The notes under the pieces were generated by a model that was not told the DNA's origin, made no database searches, and saw only the letters and a program-made list of their open reading frames with translations. Source: Acidobacteriota bacterium (GTDB lineage: Bacteria > Acidobacteriota > Thermoanaerobaculia > Thermoanaerobaculales > Thermoanaerobaculaceae). Taken from it: a stretch of 49,958 nucleotides of DNA. A program made the position numbers and the translations under genes. Positions 26,047 through 34,140 of the stretch are shown one piece after another. Location of the stretch: NCBI GenBank assembly GCA_003158745.1, contig PMLC01000074.1, positions 1 through 49,958 on the forward strand, in the 5' to 3' direction. Position 1 is the stretch's first letter, and every line of letters begins with the position of its first letter.

Positions 26047-26727
26047 TCAAGCGGCGTCGTAGGTCGTCGGATCGGGGACGAGCGCCTCGGCGAAGCCGGC
26101 CCGGCGCAGGCGACAGGCGTCACAGCGCCCGCAGTGGACGAACGCCGCGGGCGGGTCGTAGCAGGAGAGCGTGAGCGCGTAGTCGACGCCGAGGCTCGCG
26201 CCCAGCCGGACGATGCCTGCCTTTGAGAGGTGCAGGAGCGGCGCGTGCACCGCGAACCGCGTCCCCTCGGCGCCCGCACGCGTGCCCAGGCACGCCACCT
26301 CGGCGAACGCGCGCAGGAACTCGGGCCGGCAGTCCGGGTAGCCGGAGTAGTCCTGCACATTTGCGCCGATCACCAGATCGGAGGCGCCGACAACCTCTGC
26401 AAGACCTGTCAGCAGCGCCAGGAAGACCGTGTTGCGCGCCGGCACGTAGGTGACCGGGACGTCGCCGCCGATCTCCTCACGGTCCTTCGGCACGGTGATG
26501 TCGGCCGTCAGCGCCGAGCCGCCGATCGCCCGCAGGTCCACCGTAACGATCCTATGGTCGGAGATCCCGAGATGGGCGACGACGCGACGTGCGGCTTCGA
26601 GCTCCAAGCGGTGACGCTGGCCGTAGTCCACCGAGAGGGCGACCACCTCGAACCCGGCGCCCCGAGTCCATGCCGCGGCGGTCGCGGAGTCGAGCCCACC
26701 TGAGAGCAGCACGGCCGCCTTGCTCAC
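26047..26727 (-). CDS. queC: 7-cyano-7-deazaguanine synthase QueC
   Basis: QueC uses ATP and ammonia to turn 7-carboxy-7-deazaguanine into preQ0, the precursor of queuosine in tRNA. The 226 residues show the PP-loop SGGLDSATAA at the N-terminus, VDYGQRH, VPARNTVFLALL, IGANVQDYSGYPDCRPEF and the C-terminal zinc site, Cys of LSCYDP plus HCGRCDACRLR. The frame is open far upstream, but the GTG at 26727 overlaps the nagZ stop as GTGA and begins exactly at the conserved SKAAVLLSGG start. No other queuosine genes are in the window. Last gene of mutS-nagZ-queC. Confidence 0.95.
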   Translation of the reverse strand: MSKAAVLLSGGLDSATAAAWTRGAGFEVVALSVDYGQRHRLELEAARRVVAHLGISDHRIVTVDLRAIGGSALTADITVPKDREEIGGDVPVTYVPARNTVFLALLTGLAEVVGASDLVIGANVQDYSGYPDCRPEFLRAFAEVACLGTRAGAEGTRFAVHAPLLHLSKAGIVRLGASLGVDYALTLSCYDPPAAFVHCGRCDACRLRRAGFAEALVPDPTTYDAA

Positions 26728-27728
26728 GCCGAGCCTCCGCCCAGTGTTCGCGCAAGGTCCGCGACCTCGCGCACGCGATCCCAGCTCACATCGGGCCGCT
26801 CGCCGCAACCGAAACCGCTGACGCGCGCTTCGCTCGTGCGTAGCGCCACCGCGAGGGCCGGGTCCCGGCGCGCCGTTGACGCGATGCGGGCCGCCACCTC
26901 CTCGCGAGCATCCATCGCGTTGCACACCAACACCTGGTCGCACCCCGCGCCGAGTGCCGCCGCGGCCCTCTCGGGGATGCTGCCGAATTCCGCCAGCGCG
27001 CCCATCTCCAGGTCGTCGGCGATCACCGGGCCGGGATCGAACCGCTGCAACCGGCCGACGACGGTCCGCGAAAGCGAGGCCGGGCACGCGGCCTCTCCCA
27101 GAGCCGGGGCCAGGGCGTGTGCGACCACCACCGCCCTGCCCGGCGTCAGCAGGGCGTGGAACAGCTCCGACTCCGCCGCGGCGGAGTCGTCGAGCAGCGG
27201 GAGATCCTTGTGCGAGTCGACGCGGCCGCTGCCGAGTCCAGGGTAGTGCTTGAGGCAGCCGCGGACGCCGAACCGTTCGAGGCCCTCGAGGTACGCGGCG
27301 GCGGCGCTTTGCACCTCGACCTCGGTCGCGCCGAAGCAACGCGCCTCGGAGCGGAGCCACCCATCCGGCCTACCCACGTCCACGACGGGCGCGAAATCGA
27401 CCCCGATCCCGAAGTGCGCGCACGCGCCGCCCGCGGCTTCGCCGAGCGCCCGCACCGCAGCGAGGCCGGCGGCCGCCGCTTCAGCGGCCGACGGCAGCGG
27501 ACCGATCAGCGTCTCGAGCCGGTTCACCCGCCCGCCCTCGAGGTCGATCGCGAGGTACGGACGGGACGGCAGCGCCGCAAGCTGGGCCGTCAAATCCGCC
27601 AGCTGGCGGCGGTCGGCGACGTTGCGGGCGAAGATGACGATGCCTCCGGGGCGCAACTCCTCGAGCAGCGCACGTTCGGTGGCGTCGAGATCCTGACCCG
27701 AGACGCCGCAGACCAGGAACGCGCTCAC
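26724..27728 (-). CDS. nagZ: Glycoside hydrolase family 3 beta-N-acetylhexosaminidase (NagZ-like)
   Basis: This predicted 334-residue hydrolase removes N-acetylglucosamine from muropeptides, part of peptidoglycan recycling. A TIM barrel is visible: GGIVIFARNVADRRQL, AIDLEGGRVNRL, FGIGVDFAPVVDV and KHYPGLGSGRVDSHKDLP. The loop keeps the DSH catalytic acid/base pair, but the His of the usual KHFPGHG is Leu here. The nucleophile Asp is in VIADDLEMGAL. The start is GTG 27728, overlapping the mutS stop as GTGA; upstream sequence in this frame is antisense-like. No export signal, so the enzyme is cytoplasmic like NagZ. Sandwiched between mutS and queC with 4-nt overlaps on both sides. Confidence 0.88.
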   Translation of the reverse strand: MSAFLVCGVSGQDLDATERALLEELRPGGIVIFARNVADRRQLADLTAQLAALPSRPYLAIDLEGGRVNRLETLIGPLPSAAEAAAAGLAAVRALGEAAGGACAHFGIGVDFAPVVDVGRPDGWLRSEARCFGATEVEVQSAAAAYLEGLERFGVRGCLKHYPGLGSGRVDSHKDLPLLDDSAAAESELFHALLTPGRAVVVAHALAPALGEAACPASLSRTVVGRLQRFDPGPVIADDLEMGALAEFGSIPERAAAALGAGCDQVLVCNAMDAREEVAARIASTARRDPALAVALRTSEARVSGFGCGERPDVSWDRVREVADLARTLGGGSA

Positions 27729-30304
27729 CGATCGACCTCGCGCTTGAGCTCCGCGAGCAGGTTGAGCGCCTCGATCGGTGTGAGCCGGTCCGCGTCCAGC
27801 TTGCGCAGCCGTTGGAGGACCGCGTCTTCCGCCGGCGGGAAGAGCGCGAGCTGCACCGGCTGCGGGCCCGGTGCGGCCGCCTCCAGCACCTTGAGTTCCT
27901 GCCGCTCGAGCTGGCGGAGCACCTCGGTGGCCCGCCGGCAGACCGGCTCGGGGACACCCGCGAGCTTCGCGACGTGGATCCCGTACGAGCGGTCCGACGG
28001 ACCGGCAACGACCCGGTGGAGGAACAGCACGTTCCCCTGCCACTCCTTGACGGCCACCGACGCGTTCACGACGCGCCCAAGGCGGTCGGCCAGGTCGGTG
28101 AGCTCGTGGTAGTGGGTCGCGAAGAGCACGAGCGGTCCCGGGCCGCCCTCCGGAAGGTCGTGCAGCGCCTCGACCACGGCCCAGGCCAGCGACAGCCCGT
28201 CGAACGTCGCGGTCCCGCGTCCGACCTCGTCCAGCATCACGAGCGAGTTGCACGTGGCATTACGAAGGATGCTCGCGACCTCCGTCATCTCCACCATGAA
28301 CGTGGACTCGCCGCGGGCGAGGTCGTCCGAGGCGCCGACCCGGGTGAACACGCGGTCGATCTCACCGATCTCCGCTTCCTCGGCCGCCACGAACGACCCG
28401 GCTCGCGCCATGATCACCGCGAGCGCCACCTGGCGGAGGTAGGTGGACTTGCCGCCCATGTTGGGGCCCGTGAGCAGGACGATCTGCGAGCGCCCGGAGT
28501 CCAGATCCGCGTCGTTCGGCACGAACGCCACTCGCGAGAACTCTTCGACGACGGGGTGCCGCGAGCCCACGAGGCGGATTCGCGAACCCGAAACGAATCG
28601 CGGCCGGCGGTAGTCGAAGCGCCGCGCACGCTCCGCGAACGCGGCAAGAACGTCGACGGCCCCGAGCGCCCGCCCTGTCGCTGCAAGCCGGCCCGCCTTC
28701 TCGCCGCAGCGCTCGAGGAGCGCTGCGTAGAGCTCGCGCTCGCGTTCGCCGGCGCGCGTTTCGGCAGTGGTGATCCGCCGTTCGAGGTCTTCGAGCTCAG
28801 GGGTCACAAAGCGCTCAGCGCCGGCGAGCGTCTGCCTTCGCACCCAGCCCTCGGGCACGCGGTCCAGGTTCACACGCGAGACCTCGAAGGCGTACCCGAA
28901 CACCCGGCTGTAGCGAACGCGCAGGTTGGAGATCCCGGTGCGGGACCGCTCCCGGGCCTCGATCTCGCTCAGGATCTCCTTGGCGCCGTGCGCCAGGCTT
29001 CGCGCCTCATCCAGCTCGGCGTCGCACCCACGCCGGATCGTGCCCGGGCCGAGCAGCGCCGGTGGCTCTTCGGAGAGGGTGATCGCGAGGTCCCGGCGCA
29101 TGTCCTCCATCGGGTCAGCCTGTGCTCCCAGCGCCGCCAGGAGCTGGCTCGACGAAGCAGCGAGCTCTGCGCCCACCTCGGGAACCACCGCAAGCGCGGA
29201 ACGCAGACCCGCCAGCTCTCCGGGGCGGGCCTGCAGAAGGCCCACTCGCGCGGCCGCGCGCTCCAAGTCTCCGACCCGCCTCACCAGCTCTCTCAGCGTG
29301 CCGAGGCGTCCGGGATCGTCCGCCAGCGCCGCAACCGCGTCGTGGCGCGCCGCCGCGGCTACGGCGTCGCCCAGGGGCCGGACGAGCCAGTCTCGCAGGA
29401 GCCGCGAGCCCATCGGCGTCACCGTCTGGTCGAGCACGCGGGCGAGTGAACCCGTGCGCTCACCGGACGAATCACGGAGAATCTCAAGGTTTCGTACCGC
29501 CGCCCCGTCCAGCACGAGTTCGCCGCCGCGCCTGCGCCGGTCGAACGTACGCACGTGGCGCGGCAGCTCGCCCTGACTCGTCCGCACGTACTCGACGAGC
29601 GCGCCCGCGGCGCCAACGAGATGCTCCGTCGGCTCCAGATCGAACGCGCGCAGCGAGCCGACACCCAACACCTGCCTCAGCAGCCCCTCGCCACGGGCCG
29701 CCTCGAACCACGGTGCTGGCCTGACCGTCACGACCGGACTCCCGACGTCGGCGCCGGCGAACCCGTCAACCGGCGAACCTTGGGGAAGCAGGATCTCGCG
29801 CGGCCTGAGCTGGGCCAGGAGATCGCGGGCCTCGCGCCGCGACGCGCAACTCGATCCGCCGAAGTCACCGGACGCGGCCTCGAGGAACGCGACGGCCACC
29901 TCGCTGCCGACGTCGCACAGCGCCGCGATCCAGCGTCGCTCGCCGTCCCCAAGAAGCTCCGGTTCGGTCACGGTGCCTGGCGTCAGCACGCGAATCACCG
30001 CGCGCCGCACGAGCCCCCCCGCCTTGGCCGGGTCCTCCACCTGCTCGGCGATCGCCACCTTGAGGCCGGCGTCGAGCAGCTTGCCGACGTAGCTGGCCAC
30101 CGCATGGTGAGGGATGCCGCACATCGGAGAACTGACTTCTTCGTTGTGGCGCCGCTTGGTCAGCACGATGCCGAGGATCGGCGCGGCCAGCTCGGCGTCC
30201 TCGAAGAAGAGCTCGTAGAAATCTCCGAGCCTGTAGAGGAGCAGGGCGTCCTCGACCTGGCGCTTGAGCTCCAGGTACTGCTGCAGCATCGGCGTCTGCT
30301 TCAT
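27725..30304 (-). CDS. mutS: DNA mismatch repair protein MutS
   Basis: MutS recognises mismatches and small loops. The 859 residues include the mismatch-binding domain with the Phe-x-Glu wedge in YRLGDFYELFFEDA, followed by ILTKRRHN-like sequence and CGIPHHAV. The clamp and lever domains follow, then the ABC-type ATPase with Walker A GPNMGGKSTYLRQ (about 612), GESTFMVEM, the Walker B MLDEVGRGTATFDG and ATHYHEL. The C-terminal helix-turn-helix ends in LNLLAELKREVDR. ATG 30304. It is the head of a minus-strand operon and diverges from tsaB with 59 nt between starts. mutL lies 1.7 kb downstream in convergent orientation. Confidence 0.97.
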   Translation of the reverse strand: MKQTPMLQQYLELKRQVEDALLLYRLGDFYELFFEDAELAAPILGIVLTKRRHNEEVSSPMCGIPHHAVASYVGKLLDAGLKVAIAEQVEDPAKAGGLVRRAVIRVLTPGTVTEPELLGDGERRWIAALCDVGSEVAVAFLEAASGDFGGSSCASRREARDLLAQLRPREILLPQGSPVDGFAGADVGSPVVTVRPAPWFEAARGEGLLRQVLGVGSLRAFDLEPTEHLVGAAGALVEYVRTSQGELPRHVRTFDRRRRGGELVLDGAAVRNLEILRDSSGERTGSLARVLDQTVTPMGSRLLRDWLVRPLGDAVAAAARHDAVAALADDPGRLGTLRELVRRVGDLERAAARVGLLQARPGELAGLRSALAVVPEVGAELAASSSQLLAALGAQADPMEDMRRDLAITLSEEPPALLGPGTIRRGCDAELDEARSLAHGAKEILSEIEARERSRTGISNLRVRYSRVFGYAFEVSRVNLDRVPEGWVRRQTLAGAERFVTPELEDLERRITTAETRAGERERELYAALLERCGEKAGRLAATGRALGAVDVLAAFAERARRFDYRRPRFVSGSRIRLVGSRHPVVEEFSRVAFVPNDADLDSGRSQIVLLTGPNMGGKSTYLRQVALAVIMARAGSFVAAEEAEIGEIDRVFTRVGASDDLARGESTFMVEMTEVASILRNATCNSLVMLDEVGRGTATFDGLSLAWAVVEALHDLPEGGPGPLVLFATHYHELTDLADRLGRVVNASVAVKEWQGNVLFLHRVVAGPSDRSYGIHVAKLAGVPEPVCRRATEVLRQLERQELKVLEAAAPGPQPVQLALFPPAEDAVLQRLRKLDADRLTPIEALNLLAELKREVDR

Positions 30305-30363
30305 GCCTCCGTGATTGTAGCGTGGCGCTTGACGTCCCGCGCGCGGCGGGCAAGACTGGCGCG

Positions 30364-31026
30364 ATGAGAACGGCCCTGGCGGTCGCAGCCTGCGGTCCCC
30401 GCCTCGAGCTCGCCCTGGCGACGGGCCAGGGCGCCGTCGGGATCGTCGCTCTCGCCGGCCCGACGCCGCGCTCCGAACTAGTGATGGCCGCCGTCGACCT
30501 CCTGCTTCGCGCGGCCGGCCTCGAGCGCGGCGGGATCGAGGGCATCGCGGCGTCGCGCGGCCCAGGGTCTTTCACCGGCGTCCGGGTCGGGCTTGCGACC
30601 GCTCAGGGGCTTGCAATGGCCCTCGGGGTTCGGGCGCACGGTTTCCCCTCGCTCCTCGCTCAGGCGGCCCGCACTGAGGTGCCGGAGTGCCTGGCGATCC
30701 AGCCGGCCCGGCGCGGCTTCGCTTACGCCCAGCAGTTCTCCCGCTGCGGCGGCCACCTCGAAGCCACCGAGGAACCCCGGATTGTGGCGCTCGCTACCCT
30801 TGCCGACACGGTCGTGCCCGTGATCGCACCGGTGGGTTTAGAGCTCCCACCAGGAACGCCGCTTGCGCCAGCCATGACGACGACCGCCGAGGCGCTCCTC
30901 GCCCTGCTCGCCGCGGAGGAGAAACCTGACCCGTCGACTCTGACCCCCCTGTACCTCGAGCCAGCGCCGGCCACGCCGCCAGCCAGGAACATGCCGCTAT
31001 GTCCGCCCTCCCGCAAGGGTTCCTGA
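30364..31026 (+). CDS. tsaB: tRNA threonylcarbamoyladenosine biosynthesis protein TsaB
   Basis: TsaB is the partner of TsaD in forming t6A37 on tRNAs that read ANN codons. It is an actin-like fold protein of 220 residues without the metal site of TsaD. The family signature is RGPGSFTGVRVGLATAQGLA, followed by SLLAQAA and AIQPARRGFAYAQQF. The frame opens at 30322, but ATG 30364 aligns with the usual short N-terminus (M-x-x-L-A-V). It overlaps rimI by 28 nt in another frame. tsaB-rimI pairing is a common bacterial arrangement. Confidence 0.92.
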   Translation: MRTALAVAACGPRLELALATGQGAVGIVALAGPTPRSELVMAAVDLLLRAAGLERGGIEGIAASRGPGSFTGVRVGLATAQGLAMALGVRAHGFPSLLAQAARTEVPECLAIQPARRGFAYAQQFSRCGGHLEATEEPRIVALATLADTVVPVIAPVGLELPPGTPLAPAMTTTAEALLALLAAEEKPDPSTLTPLYLEPAPATPPARNMPLCPPSRKGS

Positions 31027-31472
31027 TCCGCCCGGCGCGCACCGAGGACATCCCGGCAGTGGCCGCCCTGGAGGCAGAGGTCTTTCCCGACCCCTGGCCG
31101 CAACACCTTTACCTCCAGGAAGTCGGGCAGCCGCTGCGCTTTCAGCGCGTCGTGCACACGGATCTCGGCTACCTCGCCGCCTACCTCTTCGCTTGCTGGC
31201 AGCTGGACGAACTGCACGTCCTGAAGGTGGCGACCCACCCGCTGTACGAGGGCCGCGGCCTGGGGAGCACCCTCATGGACGAGGCAAAGTCCGAGGGCGA
31301 GCGCTCGGGAGCCCGCGGGCTGGTTCTCGAGGTCCGCCCCTCCAACCGGCGGGCCTTCCGTCTCTATCGCTACCTCGGGTACGACGTGCTGGGCCGCCGG
31401 CCCCGCTACTACGCGGACGGCGAGGATGCCCTCGTCATGTGCCTGGCGCTCGTAGCGCCGGCGGGCTCATGA
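30999..31472 (+). CDS. rimI: Ribosomal-protein-alanine N-acetyltransferase RimI
   Basis: A 157-residue GNAT enzyme, by context and motifs RimI, which acetylates the N-terminal Ala of ribosomal protein S18. It begins LIRPARTEDIPAVAALEAEVFPDPWP, in which the FPDPW segment is typical of RimI. It has the acetyl-CoA loop HPLYEGRGLGSTLM and the RimI C-terminal part LEVRPSNRRAFRLYRYLGYDVLGRRPRYY with the catalytic Tyr region and YYxDGEDA. ATG 30999 sits inside the end of tsaB, indicating translational coupling. Confidence 0.92.
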   Translation: MSALPQGFLIRPARTEDIPAVAALEAEVFPDPWPQHLYLQEVGQPLRFQRVVHTDLGYLAAYLFACWQLDELHVLKVATHPLYEGRGLGSTLMDEAKSEGERSGARGLVLEVRPSNRRAFRLYRYLGYDVLGRRPRYYADGEDALVMCLALVAPAGS

Positions 31473-31514
31473 GCATCGGCACGGCCTGCTCCCGAGCGGG
31501 CACGCGGCTATACT

Positions 31515-31529
31515 AACGCTCGGAGCGTT
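31515..31529. promoter_or_regulatory. Short perfect palindrome over the ribosome site of the MshEN gene
   Basis: AACGCT, CGG, AGCGTT form a 6-bp stem with a 3-nt loop that ends 3 nt before the GTG start at 31533. The likely ribosome site GGAG (31522-31525) lies inside it. It could limit translation or be a protein-binding site; with only 6 bp, chance is possible. Confidence 0.35.
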
Positions 31530-31532
31530 CCG

Positions 31533-32678
31533 GTGGCGAAACGGCTCGGCGAGATCCTTATTGAGATGGGTGTTCTGTCGCCCGACGGCTTGCGCAGCGG
31601 CTTGGAGGCGTGCAAACGCCACGGCGACCGGCTGGGGACCTGGCTCGTCAGGCTCGGCCTCATCAACGAGGCGAGGCTACTCGAGGCCCTGTCGCGCCAA
31701 AGCGGGTGCCCGCCCGCGGGGACGCTCCAGCTCGCCACCGCCCCATCCGACGTGCGCGCACTCATTCCGTCGGCGTTCGCCAGGCGCAACCTCGTCGTCT
31801 CGTTCGGGCGCCAGGGCCGCAACCTCGACGTGGCGATGGCCACACCCAACGACCTCGTCCTCCTGGACGAGATATCCAGCCTGACGGGTCTGGTGCCGCG
31901 CCCACACGTGGCTACCGAGGCGGCACTCGCCGCGGCGCTCGCGATCCCGGGCGTCTCGAGCGACACCGTAACGACCGCGCCGTCGCCGGGGCCGCCGCGG
32001 GGGACGGCCCGCGAGTGGCGACAGTTCTGGAAGTTGGAATCGGCGCCAACGGAGCTCATGCCAGGGCTCGAGGCTTCGGCGCCGAACCCCCCCTCCGTTC
32101 TTGTTGCGTCGTTTCCAAATCTCGTTCCGCTTGGATCGGCGCCTGGATCGGCCTCGCCCGGCGGGACGGCCAGCCTCGCCGATGCACTGTCCGGCGCCAC
32201 CCATCGCGACCAGGTCGCCACCCTTGTGCTCGACTATCTCGCCGGGAACGCGTCGAGGGTCGCCCTGTTCTCGCTCCAACAGGGACGAGTCATGGGATGG
32301 GAAGCGCGGGGACCGGCGGTAGTGCCCGAGGGCTTCCACACCCTCATCCTGCCTCTCGACCGCCCCTCGCTCTTCCTGAACCTGACGAAAGGGGTCGACC
32401 TACACGCGGGAGCGCTCGGCGGAGGGGAAGGCAACGACCTCCTCCTCGAGGCGCTCGGTCCGCCCGAACCCTGCGAGACGGTCGTGGTCCCGATCAAGGT
32501 CCGCGGAAAGGCGGCGGGGTTCCTGTGGCTCGACAACGGGGACGAGTCCGTCTCCGACGTCTCGATTCCGCTCGTCCAAGAGGTCGCGCGCCTCACTGGG
32601 CTCGCCCTCGAGATCCTGGTCCTGCGCCAGAAGGTGCGGGCAGGCGCCCGCTTGACAGAGGCCCCGTCGCCGGACTAG
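31533..32678 (+). CDS. MshEN-domain protein without ATPase (possible c-di-GMP receptor)
   Basis: A 381-residue cytosolic protein. Residues 1-60 carry two tandem MshEN motifs: RLGEILIEMGVL...LRSGLEACK, then RLGTWLVRLGLI...LLEALSRQ. The second fits the published c-di-GMP-binding pattern RLGxxLxxxGxxxxxxLxxxLxxQ exactly; the first lacks the final Gln. Residues up to about 135 complete a GspE/PilB N-terminal domain (PF05157-like). A Pro/Ser-rich linker follows (about 145-230), then a C-terminal region of about 150 residues with a GAF-like strand pattern (VALFSLQQGRVMGWEARG). No Walker motifs exist, so it is not a secretion ATPase. It follows rimI and precedes the HU gene. Binding of c-di-GMP is inferred from the motif only. 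Confidence 0.72.
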   Translation: MAKRLGEILIEMGVLSPDGLRSGLEACKRHGDRLGTWLVRLGLINEARLLEALSRQSGCPPAGTLQLATAPSDVRALIPSAFARRNLVVSFGRQGRNLDVAMATPNDLVLLDEISSLTGLVPRPHVATEAALAAALAIPGVSSDTVTTAPSPGPPRGTAREWRQFWKLESAPTELMPGLEASAPNPPSVLVASFPNLVPLGSAPGSASPGGTASLADALSGATHRDQVATLVLDYLAGNASRVALFSLQQGRVMGWEARGPAVVPEGFHTLILPLDRPSLFLNLTKGVDLHAGALGGGEGNDLLLEALGPPEPCETVVVPIKVRGKAAGFLWLDNGDESVSDVSIPLVQEVARLTGLALEILVLRQKVRAGARLTEAPSPD

Positions 32679-32706
32679 GTTGGCGCGGCTGAAGGTGGAG
32701 GGGTGC

Positions 32707-32976
32707 ATGATCAAGGCCGATTTGGTCCGGAAGGTGATGGCGTCCGTGGATCTCCCGCAGTCGAAGGCGAACGATGCCGTCAACGCGGTCTTTGACGCCA
32801 TGCGCGACGCGCTCACGGAGGGCGAGCGCATCGAGCTGCGCGGCTTCGGTGTTTTCCTGGTCAAGAACCGCAAGCGAGGTATCGGCCGCAACCCCAAGAC
32901 CGGCGTAGAGGTTGCCATCCCTCCCGGCAAGACCATTCGCTTCAAGCCAGGTAAGGCCCTCCGGGTGATCGGCTAA
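32707..32976 (+). CDS. HU/IHF family DNA-binding protein
   Basis: An 89-residue dimeric nucleoid protein. It shows the two-helix dimer base (MIKADLVRKVMASVDLPQSKA), IELRGFGVFLVKNRKRGIGRNPKTG, which includes the RNPxTG tip Pro that inserts into DNA, and a C-terminal IRFKPGKALR. The frame opens at a TTG at 32680, but ATG 32707 has GGAGGGG 3-4 nt upstream and matches the family start. The C-terminus ends with LRVIG and the next gene starts on the following base, so HU and the M50 protease are probably co-translated. HU and IHF subunits cannot be told apart with certainty here. Confidence 0.92.
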   Translation: MIKADLVRKVMASVDLPQSKANDAVNAVFDAMRDALTEGERIELRGFGVFLVKNRKRGIGRNPKTGVEVAIPPGKTIRFKPGKALRVIG

Positions 32977-33921
32977 GTGCCGGGCTCCGATCTGGAGCTG
33001 GAGATAATCGGCCCCGACGGCATTCCCGTCGGGGTCGTTCGTCGTCCACCCCCACCGCCGCAGCGCGTCTGGCTCCACATCCTGCTCTTGGTTCTCACCT
33101 TGGCCTCGACGACGCTCGTCGGCGGAATCGCGTTCGGTGACCTGCCGCAAGGTTTCAAGGCGCACTCAATCTGGGACCTGCTCTTCCACCCCGCCGTCGT
33201 GAGGGCGGGTTTCGAGTTCTCGCTGCCCCTCATCGTGATCCTGCTCGCACACGAGATGGGCCACTACCTCGCCTGCAGGTACCACCGCTTGGACGCGACC
33301 TTGCCTTTCTTCCTGCCGGTTCCGTTCGGGATCGGCACGCTTGGCGCATTCATCCGGATCCGTTCTCCTTTCTTGACCAAGCGGGAGCTGTTCGACGTCG
33401 GCGCTGCGGGGCCGCTGGCCGGGTTTGTGGTCGCGCTTCCCGTTCTGTTTGCAGGCATTGGGCTCTCGGCGCCTGTCGCCGTTCTCCCGAAGGGCGGCGT
33501 GATGATCTTCGGAGAGCCGCTCGCCTTTAAGGCATTGGCGTGGCTGGTTCACCCCGACGTGCCCCCAGGCGGCGATCTCATGCTGCACCCCACAGGCTTC
33601 GCGGCCTGGTTTGGGCTGCTGGTCACGGCACTCAACTTGCTACCGTTCGGGCAGCTCGACGGCGGGCACATCACCTATGCGCTGTTCGGGCGCTGGCAGC
33701 GCCGAGTCGCCTGGCCGCTGCTGGTCGTGTTGATCGTGCTGGGCTTCTGGTGGGCGGGGTGGTGGGTCTGGGCCGTCATCGCGCTCGTCATGCGGGTGCG
33801 GCACCCGTGGATCCCCGATGAGGCGGCCGAACTCGATCCGCGCCGCCGTCTCCTCGGCTGGATCTGCGTCGTCGTCTTTATCCTCTGCTTCACTCCGGAG
33901 CCGATCAAGATCCTCCCCTGA
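32977..33921 (+). CDS. Site-2 protease family (M50) membrane metallopeptidase
   Basis: A 314-residue polytopic inner-membrane zinc protease. The zinc-binding HEMGH (about residues 91-95) lies in a helix followed by YLACRYHRLDATLPFFLPVPF. The third ligand Asp is in NLLPFGQLDGGHI. Six or so transmembrane helices are visible and no PDZ domain is present, as in the compact M50 group. The start is GTG 32977, directly abutting the HU stop codon. The substrate is unknown; such enzymes cut transmembrane segments of regulatory proteins. Its end is followed by the longest of the heptamer hairpins. Confidence 0.88.
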   Translation: MPGSDLELEIIGPDGIPVGVVRRPPPPPQRVWLHILLLVLTLASTTLVGGIAFGDLPQGFKAHSIWDLLFHPAVVRAGFEFSLPLIVILLAHEMGHYLACRYHRLDATLPFFLPVPFGIGTLGAFIRIRSPFLTKRELFDVGAAGPLAGFVVALPVLFAGIGLSAPVAVLPKGGVMIFGEPLAFKALAWLVHPDVPPGGDLMLHPTGFAAWFGLLVTALNLLPFGQLDGGHITYALFGRWQRRVAWPLLVVLIVLGFWWAGWWVWAVIALVMRVRHPWIPDEAAELDPRRRLLGWICVVVFILCFTPEPIKILP

Positions 33922-33933
33922 GCGACGTTTTCC

Positions 33934-34140
33934 CCCACCCTCCCACCCAGTTGACAGTTCACGGTTCACAGTTGACAGTCAAGAACTCCCACCCTCCCAC
34001 CCAGTTGACAGTTGACAGTCCCCCGCCCGCCCGAGGAACCCAAGAGGAAATGTGGCTGTTGGCTTCGGACTGTCAACTGTCGACTGTTGGCCGTTGGCTG
34101 CTGCTTCTGACTATCAACTGTCAACTGTCAACTGTCGACT
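33934..34140. repeat. Convergent-junction hairpin built from 7-nt repeats (copy 3)
   Basis: Left arm: units AGTTGAC, AGTTCAC, GGTTCAC, AGTTGAC, AGTCAAG at 33949-33983, then AGTTGAC twice at 34003-34016. A 26-nt direct repeat, C-rich and ending in CAGTTGACAGTT, precedes each block (33934-33959 and 33988-34013). Right arm: ACTGTCA, ACTGTCG, ACTGTTG, GCCGTTG, GCTGCTG at 34069-34103 and GACTATC followed by three AACTGTC units at 34109-34136. The arms are exact complements over two or more units. The structure runs into the 3' end of dtd and supplies its stop codon at 34128-34130. Confidence 0.88.

Noticed and set aside
23285-26360. Long minus-strand frames across acd and mutL
   Set aside because: They are Arg/Ala/Gly-rich shadow frames over genes with clear catalytic motifs on the accepted frames.
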